Source: an uncultured Kiloniellaceae bacterium
GTDB taxonomy: Bacteria > Pseudomonadota > Alphaproteobacteria > Kiloniellales > Kiloniellaceae
Assembly: GCA_947493695.1 (NCBI GenBank)
Contig: CANLSF010000006.1
Coordinates: forward strand, 310,001 to 374,000
Reading direction: 5' to 3'
DNA: 64,000 nucleotides
Shown here: one piece after another, positions 41,953 through 50,258 of the stretch
How the letters are laid out: each line of letters begins with the position of its first letter
Numbering within the stretch: the stretch's first letter is position 1
Program-made: the position numbers and the translations under genes
The notes under the pieces: generated by a model
Database searches by the model: none
The model's input: only the letters and a program-made list of their open reading frames with translations
What the model was told of the DNA's origin: nothing

Positions 41953-42888
41953 TCAATCGTTTGCGGTTGGTTCGCGCGGATCGAAGGTACCCGCCTGCTG
42001 CGCCTCGACAACGCCCTGACGGATTTCGCGGGTTCTGGAGAACAGCGCTTCCAGGGTATCGCCCTCGCCCCAGCGGATCGCGCGCTGCAGCACCGTGATA
42101 TCCTCGCTGAAACGCTGCAGCATCTCCAGTACCGCTTCCCGGTTGTTCAAAAAGACATCGCGCCACATGACCGGATCCGATCCCGCGATACGGGTGAAAT
42201 CCCGAAAACCACCGGCAGAAAATTTAACGACCTCTGCCCGCTCGCTCTCCTCCAGGTCGGTCGCGGTTCCAACAATGGTGTAGGCAATCAAGTGAGGCAG
42301 ATGAGAGGTAATCGCGAGCACTTTGTCGTGGTGGCCCGGCTCCATGACTTCAACCATGCTGCCGCAGCGCTTCCAGAGCTCGGCAACCGCGTCAATCGCA
42401 CCTTGGTCAGCTCCGGGCGGCGGCGTCAGAATGCACCAGCGCCCGTCGAAGAGCTCAGCGAAACCGGCATCCGGACCGGACTTCTCGGTGCCCGCAATTG
42501 GATGCCCGGGGATAAAGTGCACGCCATCGGGCAGATACTGATCTACATCGCGAATGACCGCCTGCTTCACCGATCCAACGTCCGTCACCACCACTCCGGG
42601 TTTCAGATGCGGACCAATCACTGAAGCAATGCTTTCGTAGGTTCCCACCGGCGCACAGAGGATGACCAGATCCGCGGCTTCAACAGCCTCGATCGGGTCA
42701 CTGTGGGCAGTGTCGGCCAGACCAAGTTCCATAACCCGGTCGAGTGTCGCCTGGGAACGGGCTGAAACCGAAATCTGCCGAACGATCCCGCGACTCCGGA
42801 AAGCCCTCGCCAGAGACGAGCCGATCAGGCCAACGCCGATAAGCGCGACCTTCTCAAAAAGAAATTCACTATCCGATTGAACACTCAT
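41953..42888 (-). CDS. tyrC: Prephenate / cyclohexadienyl dehydrogenase
   Basis: A 311-residue NAD(P)-dependent dehydrogenase of the TyrA family that converts prephenate or arogenate toward tyrosine. The nucleotide motif is VALIGVGLIGSSLARAF; other conserved parts are LCAPVGTYESI, DVGSVKQAV, FIPGHPIAGTEKSGP and ITSHLPHLIAYTIV with the catalytic His. It lacks a chorismate mutase fusion. The ATG opening MSVQSDSEF is used; 29 upstream codons are not family-like. It is encoded downstream of hisC on the same strand. Confidence 0.93.
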   Translation of the reverse strand: MSVQSDSEFLFEKVALIGVGLIGSSLARAFRSRGIVRQISVSARSQATLDRVMELGLADTAHSDPIEAVEAADLVILCAPVGTYESIASVIGPHLKPGVVVTDVGSVKQAVIRDVDQYLPDGVHFIPGHPIAGTEKSGPDAGFAELFDGRWCILTPPPGADQGAIDAVAELWKRCGSMVEVMEPGHHDKVLAITSHLPHLIAYTIVGTATDLEESERAEVVKFSAGGFRDFTRIAGSDPVMWRDVFLNNREAVLEMLQRFSEDITVLQRAIRWGEGDTLEALFSRTREIRQGVVEAQQAGTFDPREPTAND

Positions 42889-43006
42889 TCTTAAGCCTGT
42901 TTTTCGTGCGCCCGTCTTACGATTATCGCCCTGGAACCCGTAATTCGAGCCCAAACAAGAGCAGATTAGGCACACACTCTGAAGATCAATTTAAATCTGG
43001 GGCGTG

Positions 43007-44098
43007 TTACTTGAGAAATTTTCCCAAGGCCTCGACGACACTCCGCGTCTCATCCTCAGTCCCAATTGTGACCCTTAAACAATCCGGCAAGCCATAACCG
43101 CCCATCGCCCGCACCAGAATACCGCGGGTCTTCAGATAGGCGAGCGCCGCGTCGGCGGATTTTTCGCCAGGGTCCGGAAAACGTACGAGGGCGAAATTAC
43201 CCACACAATTTCCTGGTTCGACACCGAGCTTGGCGACCTCCTGGTTGAACCATGTCAGCCATTTGGCGTTGTGCTCGACCGAACGCTGGATGTGAGCGGA
43301 ATCTTTAATTGCTTCCACGCCCGCAGCCTGCGCGGCAAGACTGACGTTAAAGGGGCCGCGCAGCCGATTGAGAACATCGGCAACCGCTGGCGGGCAGTAG
43401 GCCCAACCCAGACGCAGGGACGCGAGACCGTGGATCTTGGAAAAGGTCCGCGTCATCACGACGTTTTCGGATTCAGCCACCAGTTCAGCACCGGCGCTGT
43501 AATCGTCTTCGGCTACGTATTCCGCATAGGCCGCGTCAATCACCAACAGAACCGACTCAGGGAGTCCGCGGCGCAAACGGCGCAGTTCCTCAGCCGAAAT
43601 GTAGGTCCCGGTGGGATTGTTCGGATTGGCCACGAAAACCAGTTTGGTTCGGGTCGTCGCCTGCGCGAGAAGTTCGTCAACATCTGTCGTCAGATTATGT
43701 TCCGGAGATGCCACAGGAGTCGCACCCACGGTTTTGGCCGAAATGGGATACATCAGAAAACCGTGCTCGCTGTAGAGCACTTCATCACCCGGTCCGGCAT
43801 AGGCACGCACCAGCAGTGAAATCAGTTCATCCGACCCCGCACCGCAAACGATGCGGTCCTGCTCCAGGCCCTCATTCGCCGCGATGGCATCTCTGAGGTC
43901 GTTGGATCCGCCGTCCGGATAGCGGTGCAGCTCGCCTTGCATCCGGGTGTAGGCTTCGATCGCCTTCGGGCTCGGCCCGAGAGGGTTTTCGTTCGAAGCC
44001 AGACGGATAACGCGGTTAACGCCTTCAGCGGACGCATCGCCGCCGACATAGGGTGAAATGTCCAGAATACCGGGACGCGGCTGTAGTGGTGAATTCAT
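43007..44098 (-). CDS. hisC: Histidinol-phosphate / aromatic aminotransferase
   Basis: A 363-residue class I/II PLP aminotransferase. Family motifs are RLASNENPLGPSPKA, FVANPNNPTGTYIS, VLLVIDAAYAEY and TRTFSKIHGLASLRLGWAY, which holds the PLP lysine. Its position between a chorismate mutase gene and tyrC suggests it serves aromatic amino acid transamination as well as, or instead of, histidine synthesis. Confidence 0.93.
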   Translation of the reverse strand: MNSPLQPRPGILDISPYVGGDASAEGVNRVIRLASNENPLGPSPKAIEAYTRMQGELHRYPDGGSNDLRDAIAANEGLEQDRIVCGAGSDELISLLVRAYAGPGDEVLYSEHGFLMYPISAKTVGATPVASPEHNLTTDVDELLAQATTRTKLVFVANPNNPTGTYISAEELRRLRRGLPESVLLVIDAAYAEYVAEDDYSAGAELVAESENVVMTRTFSKIHGLASLRLGWAYCPPAVADVLNRLRGPFNVSLAAQAAGVEAIKDSAHIQRSVEHNAKWLTWFNQEVAKLGVEPGNCVGNFALVRFPDPGEKSADAALAYLKTRGILVRAMGGYGLPDCLRVTIGTEDETRSVVEALGKFLK

Positions 44099-44109
44099 CG
44101 GCTTTTCAG

Positions 44110-45066
44110 TTACTCAGATCGGCTGGGCTCGTCCGCGCCGTCACTGCTGGCCGCAGGAGCCTTTAATACCATACTTGGATCATTGCTGGTCTGCGCCGCC
44201 GCGGAAGCACCATCAGCACCTAAATCCATAGGTACCGCATAGCCACCCGCTGCCCAGACCCAGGCAATCTTGCCTTCGTTCTCTTCCTTCAGACGAACCA
44301 GACGGGCATCCTCCGGTCCGACAAATCCCATGACCTCAACAAGATGCATCGGCGAGCCCGGCTCACGGTCGGGGGTCTGCACGTCGGCAGTCTCCATACC
44401 AACATTGACGAAAAGCGAGCGAATACCGCTGCGCGACATCTCCTCAGTCGTCTCAACGATCACATAACTGCGGTCGTCGCCGGTATCTTCCTGAGGGACA
44501 AAACTGATGGTCAGGGCTTCAACCCGGTTCCGGCTGGAGGCATCGGTCTTGGTGAAAGGCAACTTTGCCGTTACACGCGGCGCATCTTCAAAATCACGGG
44601 CAAGATACCGCCACCAGTTCTCACTGTCTTCCGACTGCGGAACCGGCAGGACACCAGCCGTCGCGCGGCGATCGGACACCGCCCGCATCACGCCCGAAAC
44701 CGTTCCATAGCTTGAAATCGGCGTCAAAGCGCCAAAGTGGTCCCGCGCCAGGGTATAAAGATCCGGATCGTGCTCGGGCGCGTAGACGGCGATGCTGAGA
44801 TCGCCCTGCAGGGTGGTCGCACTGGAAAAAATCTCGCGCCAGACCCGCACAACGGCCGCCTTGGGTAAAACGCCCTTATGGCGTTCCACGAGTCGGCGCA
44901 GAACCTGAGCTTCACGGCCAGGGCGCAGGTACACGGCGCCAGGCCCCTTGGCTTTACCGACCTCTTCCGCAATTTCTGTGCGACGGATCAGCAGATCATG
45001 GATTTCTGTATCGATTTGATCGATTTGAGCACGGAGTTTGCCCAGCGTATCTGCGTTATCTGACAT
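44110..45066 (-). CDS. Chorismate mutase with divergent prephenate-dehydratase-like region
   Basis: A 318-residue protein. Residues ~10-90 form an AroQ-type chorismate mutase (LRAQIDQIDTEIHDLLIRR, YLRPGREAQVLRRLVERHKG, VRVWREIFSS). The following ~190 residues are laid out like a prephenate dehydratase plus ACT domain (GVMRAVSDRRATAGVLPVPQ, then GFVGPEDARLVRL), but the dehydratase hallmark TRF is absent and the equivalent segment reads RNRVEALTISF. The last ~30 residues are Ala/Ser-rich. I used the ATG opening MSDNADTLG. The second domain may be regulatory rather than catalytic. It lies 11 bp upstream of hisC, so they form an operon. Confidence 0.82.
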   Translation of the reverse strand: MSDNADTLGKLRAQIDQIDTEIHDLLIRRTEIAEEVGKAKGPGAVYLRPGREAQVLRRLVERHKGVLPKAAVVRVWREIFSSATTLQGDLSIAVYAPEHDPDLYTLARDHFGALTPISSYGTVSGVMRAVSDRRATAGVLPVPQSEDSENWWRYLARDFEDAPRVTAKLPFTKTDASSRNRVEALTISFVPQEDTGDDRSYVIVETTEEMSRSGIRSLFVNVGMETADVQTPDREPGSPMHLVEVMGFVGPEDARLVRLKEENEGKIAWVWAAGGYAVPMDLGADGASAAAQTSNDPSMVLKAPAASSDGADEPSRSE

Positions 45067-45152
45067 AGGACCTATCGGCGAAGGGACTGGCGAGCCAAAA
45101 GAAATAGTCGCAGGACCGCACAAAAGCAAAGAAAACATCGTACAAGAAAGCG

Positions 45153-45182
45153 TTGACAGGACGCCCGTCCCGCCAATAGCTA
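45153..45182 (+). promoter_or_regulatory. Candidate metX promoter
   Basis: A perfect TTGACA (45153-45158) is followed after 18 bp by TAGCTA (45177-45182), about 55 bp before the metX ATG. The -10 match is weak. I see no SAM riboswitch in this leader. Confidence 0.35.
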
Positions 45183-45237
45183 TGCACTCCCTGCTATAGG
45201 GTTGAAAAGACAAGACTTGGCGGCAAGACTGGGCAGT

Positions 45238-46413
45238 ATGACAAAGGGTGAAATATCACCGGCGCTTGAGGCCGAAAACCATGACCTTCCCGGCCATCGG
45301 GTCGAGTTGGGTCATGACGAGCCTTTGCAACTCGATTGCGGCGTTGAATTGGGCCCTTTTACGGTCGCCTATCAGACTTACGGCGCACTCAACGCCGACC
45401 GCAGCAATGCCATTCTGGTCTGTCATGCGCTGACCGGCGATCAATTCATGACCGGCGAGCACCCGGTCACGGGCAAGCCCGGCTGGTGGCAACAGCTTGT
45501 CGGACCGGGCCTGGTCCTCGATACGGATCGCTTTTTTCTGATCTGCAGCAATGTGGTCGGCGGTTGTCTGGGCACAACCGGTCCAAAATCGATAAATCCC
45601 GAGACCGGCCAGCCCTGGGGTCTCGACTTTCCGGTCATCACGATCGGCGACATGGTACGTGCGCAGCGTCAGCTGATCGATCACCTGAAGATCGACAAGC
45701 TCTTTTGCGTGATCGGTGGCTCCATGGGGGGTATGCAGGTCCTTGAATGGGCGTCGTCCTACCCCGAGCGGGTCTATGCCGCCGTCCCACTCGCCACCGC
45801 GGCCCGGCATACGGCCCAGAACATTGCATTCCACGAAGTCGGGCGGCAGGCCATCATGGCCGACCCGGACTGGCATGGCGGCAAGTACCATGAATTCGGC
45901 AAGACTCCGCGCGCAGGACTTTCCGTCGCGCGCATGACCGCCCACATCACCTATCTTTCCGAACCTGCACTTCACCGCAAGTTCGGACGACGCCTGCAGG
46001 ACCGCAAAAAGCTGACCTACGGATTCGATGCTGACTTCCAGGTTGAGAGTTATCTGCGGCATCAGGGCTACTCCTTCGTCGAGCGTTTCGACGCCAACTC
46101 TTATCTCTACATCACGCGGGCCATGGATTACTTCGACCTGGCCAGTGAACACGACGGCGTCCTGGCCAATGCCTTCAAAGACACACCGGTCCGCTTCTGC
46201 ATCATCTCCTTCACCAGCGACTGGCTCTTTCCAACCAGTGAGAACCGCGATGTCGTTCATGCGCTTAATGCTGTGGCCGCGGATGTCAGCTTTGTGGAAA
46301 TCGAGAGCGATGCGGGACACGACGCCTTCCTTCTCGACGAACCTGATTTCCGTAACACCCTGCGCGGATTCCTGAACGGTTGCGCCGAACGCCTGGGGGT
46401 CTTCGTAGAATGA
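45238..46413 (+). CDS. metX: Homoserine O-acyltransferase MetX
   Basis: A 391-residue alpha/beta hydrolase-fold enzyme that activates homoserine for methionine synthesis. Conserved parts are [40 protein letters not shown], the nucleophile [13 protein letters not shown], the acid region FTSDWLFP and the catalytic His in SDAGHDAFL. Acetyl or succinyl specificity is not assigned. The ATG opening [10 protein letters not shown] is used; an in-frame TTG 12 codons upstream is possible. The stop overlaps the metW start (ATGA). Confidence 0.94.
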   Translation: MTKGEISPALEAENHDLPGHRVELGHDEPLQLDCGVELGPFTVAYQTYGALNADRSNAILVCHALTGDQFMTGEHPVTGKPGWWQQLVGPGLVLDTDRFFLICSNVVGGCLGTTGPKSINPETGQPWGLDFPVITIGDMVRAQRQLIDHLKIDKLFCVIGGSMGGMQVLEWASSYPERVYAAVPLATAARHTAQNIAFHEVGRQAIMADPDWHGGKYHEFGKTPRAGLSVARMTAHITYLSEPALHRKFGRRLQDRKKLTYGFDADFQVESYLRHQGYSFVERFDANSYLYITRAMDYFDLASEHDGVLANAFKDTPVRFCIISFTSDWLFPTSENRDVVHALNAVAADVSFVEIESDAGHDAFLLDEPDFRNTLRGFLNGCAERLGVFVE

Positions 46414-47075
46414 GCCCGGATCAAGGTTTCCCCGCGAACGCATCAGCTGCGCCGGATGCTTCCGAACAACCGAAGCTCCGGGCGGATCTTCTGCTGATAT
46501 CGGACATGGTCGAAAAGGCTTCGCGCGTGCTGGACATCGGCTGCGAGGACGGCGCGCTGCTGGAGTATCTGGGTCGCGAAAAACAGGTGACGGGCCGCGG
46601 AATTGAGTTATCTCAGGCCGGTGTGAACGCCTGTGTCGCACGAGGACTATCCGTTATTCAGGGAGACGCGGATACCGATCTGGTCAACTATCCCGACGAC
46701 GCCTTCGATTATGCCGTCCTCAGTCAGACTCTGCAGGCGGTGCGCGCACCCCATCTCGTGCTGCAACAGCTTGCCCGGATCGGCCAGCGGGCGATCGTAT
46801 CTTTCCCGAACTTCGGCTACTGGAAAGTCAGGCGCCGCCTGCTTCTGCGCGGACGCATGCCGGTGACCAAGGTCTTGCCGGACCAATGGTACGAAACACC
46901 CAACATCCACCTCTGCACGATCCGGGATTTTCTGATTCTCTGTGAAGAGTTGAACATCGAAGTGGAAAAGTCGCTCATCCTCGATGAAAGTGGCCGGGTC
47001 ACTATGGCGCGCTCCCTATGGCTGGCCAATCTGGTCGGCCAGCAGGCGATCTTCCTGCTCCGACGGAAAGCTTAG
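46410..47075 (+). CDS. metW: Methionine biosynthesis protein MetW
   Basis: A 221-residue methyltransferase-fold protein. Motif I is [15 protein letters not shown]; other MetW features are [39 protein letters not shown] and [15 protein letters not shown]. MetW pairs with MetX in Alphaproteobacteria and is thought to stimulate homoserine acylation. Translational coupling to metX by an ATGA overlap supports this. Confidence 0.94.
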   Translation: MSPDQGFPANASAAPDASEQPKLRADLLLISDMVEKASRVLDIGCEDGALLEYLGREKQVTGRGIELSQAGVNACVARGLSVIQGDADTDLVNYPDDAFDYAVLSQTLQAVRAPHLVLQQLARIGQRAIVSFPNFGYWKVRRRLLLRGRMPVTKVLPDQWYETPNIHLCTIRDFLILCEELNIEVEKSLILDESGRVTMARSLWLANLVGQQAIFLLRRKA

Positions 47076-47092
47076 CCGACCTGCTTCTCGCG

Positions 47093-47830
47093 TTAAGTCC
47101 GATCCCGTCGCGCGACCTGCGGGATCTGAACCACCCTTGGCCGACGGACTTTGATCCTTTGGCGACTGGGACTGGCCGCATAGAGTTGCTTGCCTGCTTC
47201 AATCATCACCACGCCCGAGAAAGTCGGGAACCAGCGCCCTCCCATCCGCTCCCAGGCAGGGGCCGAGCGCAAGAGGGTATTGGATCGGGTCGGCGGCACG
47301 TACAGCGCCCGTCCGCTTCGCAGAGGCATGAACTGGTTCTGACGCAGCAGCTTCGAGAGTTGGGCCTGCGTATAGGGATGCCCCCAGCCAAGCGGTGTGC
47401 GGTCACTTCGAGCCCAGATTCCCCGCCGATTTGGCACGACCACCAGAAGGCGCCCTTCGCCGGTCAGCACCCGCCAGACTTCATGCAGCATGTCACGCAG
47501 GTATTCTGTGCTCTCGACCCCATGAACCAGCAACACCCGGTCCACTGAGTAGTCCGGCAGTGGCAGTTCGGTTTCGTCCACCAGCGACACCACACTGGGG
47601 CCTTCAGGGGGCCAGTGATGCACGCCTTGAGAGGCCGGCATAAAGGCGATCAGCCGCTCGCATTCCTCTTTGAACACGCGCAGATAGGGCGTTGAATACC
47701 CGAGTCCGACCAGGCTCTGGCCATGCAGGTCCGGCCACATGGAACGGATGCCCCGCCGGACCATATGCCGGGCCGTCTGACCGACCTTGGACTCGTAAAA
47801 CTCTCTTAAATCAACAACATCTGTCCACAT
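47093..47830 (-). CDS. Class I SAM-dependent methyltransferase
   Basis: A 245-residue protein of the family beginning MWTDVVDLREFYESKVGQTA. The SAM-binding glycine motif is degenerate (LVGLGYSTPYL), followed by acidic and post-motif segments PDYSVDRVLLVHGVE and LLVVVPNRRGIWARSD. A basic tail follows. This family is often beside glyoxalase II genes in Alphaproteobacteria; the substrate is unknown. The internal ATG at 47830 is the family start. It is convergent with metW. Confidence 0.8.
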   Translation of the reverse strand: MWTDVVDLREFYESKVGQTARHMVRRGIRSMWPDLHGQSLVGLGYSTPYLRVFKEECERLIAFMPASQGVHHWPPEGPSVVSLVDETELPLPDYSVDRVLLVHGVESTEYLRDMLHEVWRVLTGEGRLLVVVPNRRGIWARSDRTPLGWGHPYTQAQLSKLLRQNQFMPLRSGRALYVPPTRSNTLLRSAPAWERMGGRWFPTFSGVVMIEAGKQLYAASPSRQRIKVRRPRVVQIPQVARRDRT

Positions 47831-48003
47831 GATGCGCAAAAGATACCACAGTTGCCGCGATAAGCTATAGGCGCGATCAGTGGCAAGCCTGTATGGCCGA
47901 CGCAAAGAGTCTTTTAGATTGCATAACTGCGCGGCGGCCCTAATCTTGCTTCGCTTCACAATCGCGCTTTCCGCGAAGAATCCACAACGGGAGTTCCTGC
48001 GCT

Positions 48004-48633
48004 ATGCAGCTGCACCATTCAGCGACCTCGCCCTATGCCCGCAAGGTCAGAGTCCTGGCCCAGGAAATCGGGTTATCGGACCAGATCGAGCTTAACGACG
48101 ACAACCCCTTGTCCCCTGGCTCGGACCTGAGCAGCCTGAACCCTCTGGGCAAAGTTCCTGTGCTGATCACCGATGACGGCTTGACGCTTTGCGATTCGCC
48201 CGTGATCTGCCAGTACCTGGACAGTTTGCACGAAAGTGAAAAGTACACCCCGGAGACTGGAACGCCCCGCTTTGCGGATTTGAATTTGGAGGCCCTCGCC
48301 GACGGCCTTTTGGACGCCGCCTTGTTGCGAATGGTAGAAACCCGGATGCGTCCGGAACATCTGCGCTGGGAGGGTCATCACAAGCGCATGCGCGCAAAGA
48401 TCAGCCGCACCCTCGATCATTTTGAAGCCATGGTCGCAAACAAAACCCTGCCCGACACACCGCCCTCAAGCAAACCCACCCTCGGAGTAATTGCTGTAGG
48501 CTGCGCTCTTGGTTATCTGGATCTGCGATTTGACGCCGACAATTGGCGCGAAGGTCGTCCAGAACTGACAAGCTGGTACGAGAGCTTTAGCGCGCGCCCT
48601 TCAATGAAGGACACACGTCCTCCGGAAAGTTGA
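48004..48633 (+). CDS. Glutathione S-transferase family protein
   Basis: A 209-residue cytosolic GST. The N-terminal thioredoxin-like domain starts MQLHHSATSPYARKVRVLAQ, with a candidate catalytic Ser/Tyr in TSPYARK, the cis-Pro segment NPLGKVPVLI and the glutathione-gamma-glutamyl segment CDSPVICQYLD. The C-terminal helical domain follows. The substrate is unknown. It is followed 12 bp later by the cupin gene. Confidence 0.9.
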   Translation: MQLHHSATSPYARKVRVLAQEIGLSDQIELNDDNPLSPGSDLSSLNPLGKVPVLITDDGLTLCDSPVICQYLDSLHESEKYTPETGTPRFADLNLEALADGLLDAALLRMVETRMRPEHLRWEGHHKRMRAKISRTLDHFEAMVANKTLPDTPPSSKPTLGVIAVGCALGYLDLRFDADNWREGRPELTSWYESFSARPSMKDTRPPES

Positions 48634-48645
48634 AAGTAGAAGACC

Positions 48646-49077
48646 ATGGGTACAGATACCACCGCTCAGCAGATCATCGAGCATCTCGGCCTTTTGCCCC
48701 ATCCCGAGGGCGGCCACTTCGTTGAGACCTATCGACACGCAGGCGAAGGGGGCGTGCGCGGGGACCAGACGGCGATCTACTATCTTCTTAAGGCGGGTGA
48801 ACGCTCCCACTGGCATCGGGTCGATGCGGTTGAGATCTGGCATTGGTATGGCGGAGCGCCGCTGAAGCTCGGCATCTCAGAAGACGGCGTTAATGCCACG
48901 GTCGAACAGCTCGGCAATAATCTGCTTGCGGGAGAGAAGCCTCAGATCCTGATACCGGCGAACGCCTGGCAAAGCGCTGAATCCGCAGGCGATTGGACGC
49001 TGGTCGGCTGTACGGTCGCACCTGCATTCGAGTTTGAAGGCTTCGAACTCGCGGCTCCCGATTGGCAGCCAGGCTGA
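48646..49077 (+). CDS. DUF985 cupin family protein
   Basis: A 143-residue single cupin barrel of the DUF985 family: LGLLPHPEGGHFVETYR, TAIYYLLKAGERSHWHRVDA with metal-binding histidines, EIWHWYGGAPL and a C-terminal VGCTVAPAFEFEGFEL. Related proteins are isomerase-like or unknown in function. It probably forms an operon with the upstream GST gene. Confidence 0.9.
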   Translation: MGTDTTAQQIIEHLGLLPHPEGGHFVETYRHAGEGGVRGDQTAIYYLLKAGERSHWHRVDAVEIWHWYGGAPLKLGISEDGVNATVEQLGNNLLAGEKPQILIPANAWQSAESAGDWTLVGCTVAPAFEFEGFELAAPDWQPG

Positions 49078-49081
49078 AGCT

Positions 49082-49984
49082 TTACACCTTTCCGCGCCGC
49101 TTGATCATGTCGCTCGAGGCAACAACTGCACCGGATACGATCAGAAGGCAGGCTATCCCGACAAACCAGGTCGGCTCTGCCCTGCCAAAGGCGATCAGAA
49201 CCAGCGTCGAAAGCAAAGGCGCCATATAGGAAAAAGCGCCCAGGACCTGAATATTGCCGTGCTTGGTTCCGTAATCCCATACGAAGAAGGCCGCACCGAC
49301 CGGCCCCAGACCAAGCGCGACGCAGGCCAGCAACTGTATGAGATCGGGAACCACGGTTTGTTCGAACACGAGATGGCAGAAAATACCCAGGACCGCCACG
49401 ATCCCGCAGAAGCCGCCAACCACGTCCGTGGGAACCTCGCCGAAGACCCGGTTGGTGACGGAATAACCGGACCAGATCAAAGCGCAGGCAATCGCTGCCA
49501 GATACCCAAGGCTGTAGGTCGCATCGAAGGAGATGCTTCCGCCACGGGTCACGAGCAGCACGGCACCGCAGAGACCCATGAGCGCGCCGGCGAGATGGAA
49601 CCAGCGCAGCTTTTCACCTGGCAGTAGCGACGAAAACACCACGATCAGAAGCGGCCAAAGATACGCAATCAGGCTCGCTTCAACCGCAGGCGCGTTGCCC
49701 AGCGCAATGAAGTAGAAAAGGTGATATCCGAAAAGACCGCCGACCCCCAAAATCCAGACCTTGGGCGCCTGTCTCAGATTTTCCAATGCACGGCGCCCCC
49801 GGCAGAGCCAGTAAATACAGCTCACCAGAAACGCGATACTGAAGGTCATTCCCAGAAGCTGAAACGGCGGAATGTTGCCGGCCCAGGTGGTAAAGAGTGC
49901 AAGCAGCGCCCACAGCAACACCGCCACACAGCCGATGACTGTCGCGCGAAGATTCGATCCTTTGGGTGGGGCGATCTGAGACAT
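49082..49984 (-). CDS. EamA-family (DMT) transporter
   Basis: A 300-residue inner-membrane transporter with ten predicted helices in two EamA repeats. The first opens GCVAVLLWALLALFTTWAG and the second LAAIACALIWSGYSVTNRVF. Conserved signatures include FYFIALGNAPAVEASLIAYLWP and PVGAAFFVWDYGTKHGNIQ. The latter is YddG-like, so aromatic amino acid or related metabolite efflux is plausible but unproven. It is convergent with the cupin gene. Confidence 0.88.
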   Translation of the reverse strand: MSQIAPPKGSNLRATVIGCVAVLLWALLALFTTWAGNIPPFQLLGMTFSIAFLVSCIYWLCRGRRALENLRQAPKVWILGVGGLFGYHLFYFIALGNAPAVEASLIAYLWPLLIVVFSSLLPGEKLRWFHLAGALMGLCGAVLLVTRGGSISFDATYSLGYLAAIACALIWSGYSVTNRVFGEVPTDVVGGFCGIVAVLGIFCHLVFEQTVVPDLIQLLACVALGLGPVGAAFFVWDYGTKHGNIQVLGAFSYMAPLLSTLVLIAFGRAEPTWFVGIACLLIVSGAVVASSDMIKRRGKV

Positions 49985-50258
49985 ACTAAAGCCCTCTTAA
50001 ACCACCCCGGTCCACTCCTGCAAGCAAAGCTTAGAGTTGCGTGTAGAAAAAGAGATTTAGCCTTCGAAGGTACAGCAATTCGGTCAGACGGCAGGCGCAA
50101 AGTACCTTCTCAGTCATTGGCGACGTTTCCCAAAAACAGAATCACACTACCCATGGCTTCAAAGAGCCGTTAGCATACGAGCGCTATCTGGGGAACATCG
50201 GCGAACACCAACCGTCTTCAACGACGGCCATGACACGAACTGTCAGGGGGTAAGGACC
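49985..50258. other. Divergent intergenic region
   Basis: About 270 bp between the EamA transporter gene and the secreted nuclease-fold gene, with no gene or strong hairpin. It ends with the GTAAGGA ribosome site of the downstream gene. Confidence 0.35.

Noticed and set aside
45067-45237. SAM-II riboswitch upstream of metX
   Set aside because: Alphaproteobacterial metX leaders often carry one, but I cannot find its conserved pseudoknot sequence here; only a promoter-like pair is visible.
45256-46641. A 461-codon minus-strand frame opposite metX
   Set aside because: It lies antisense to a well-conserved gene, has no recognisable domain and reflects high GC codon bias.
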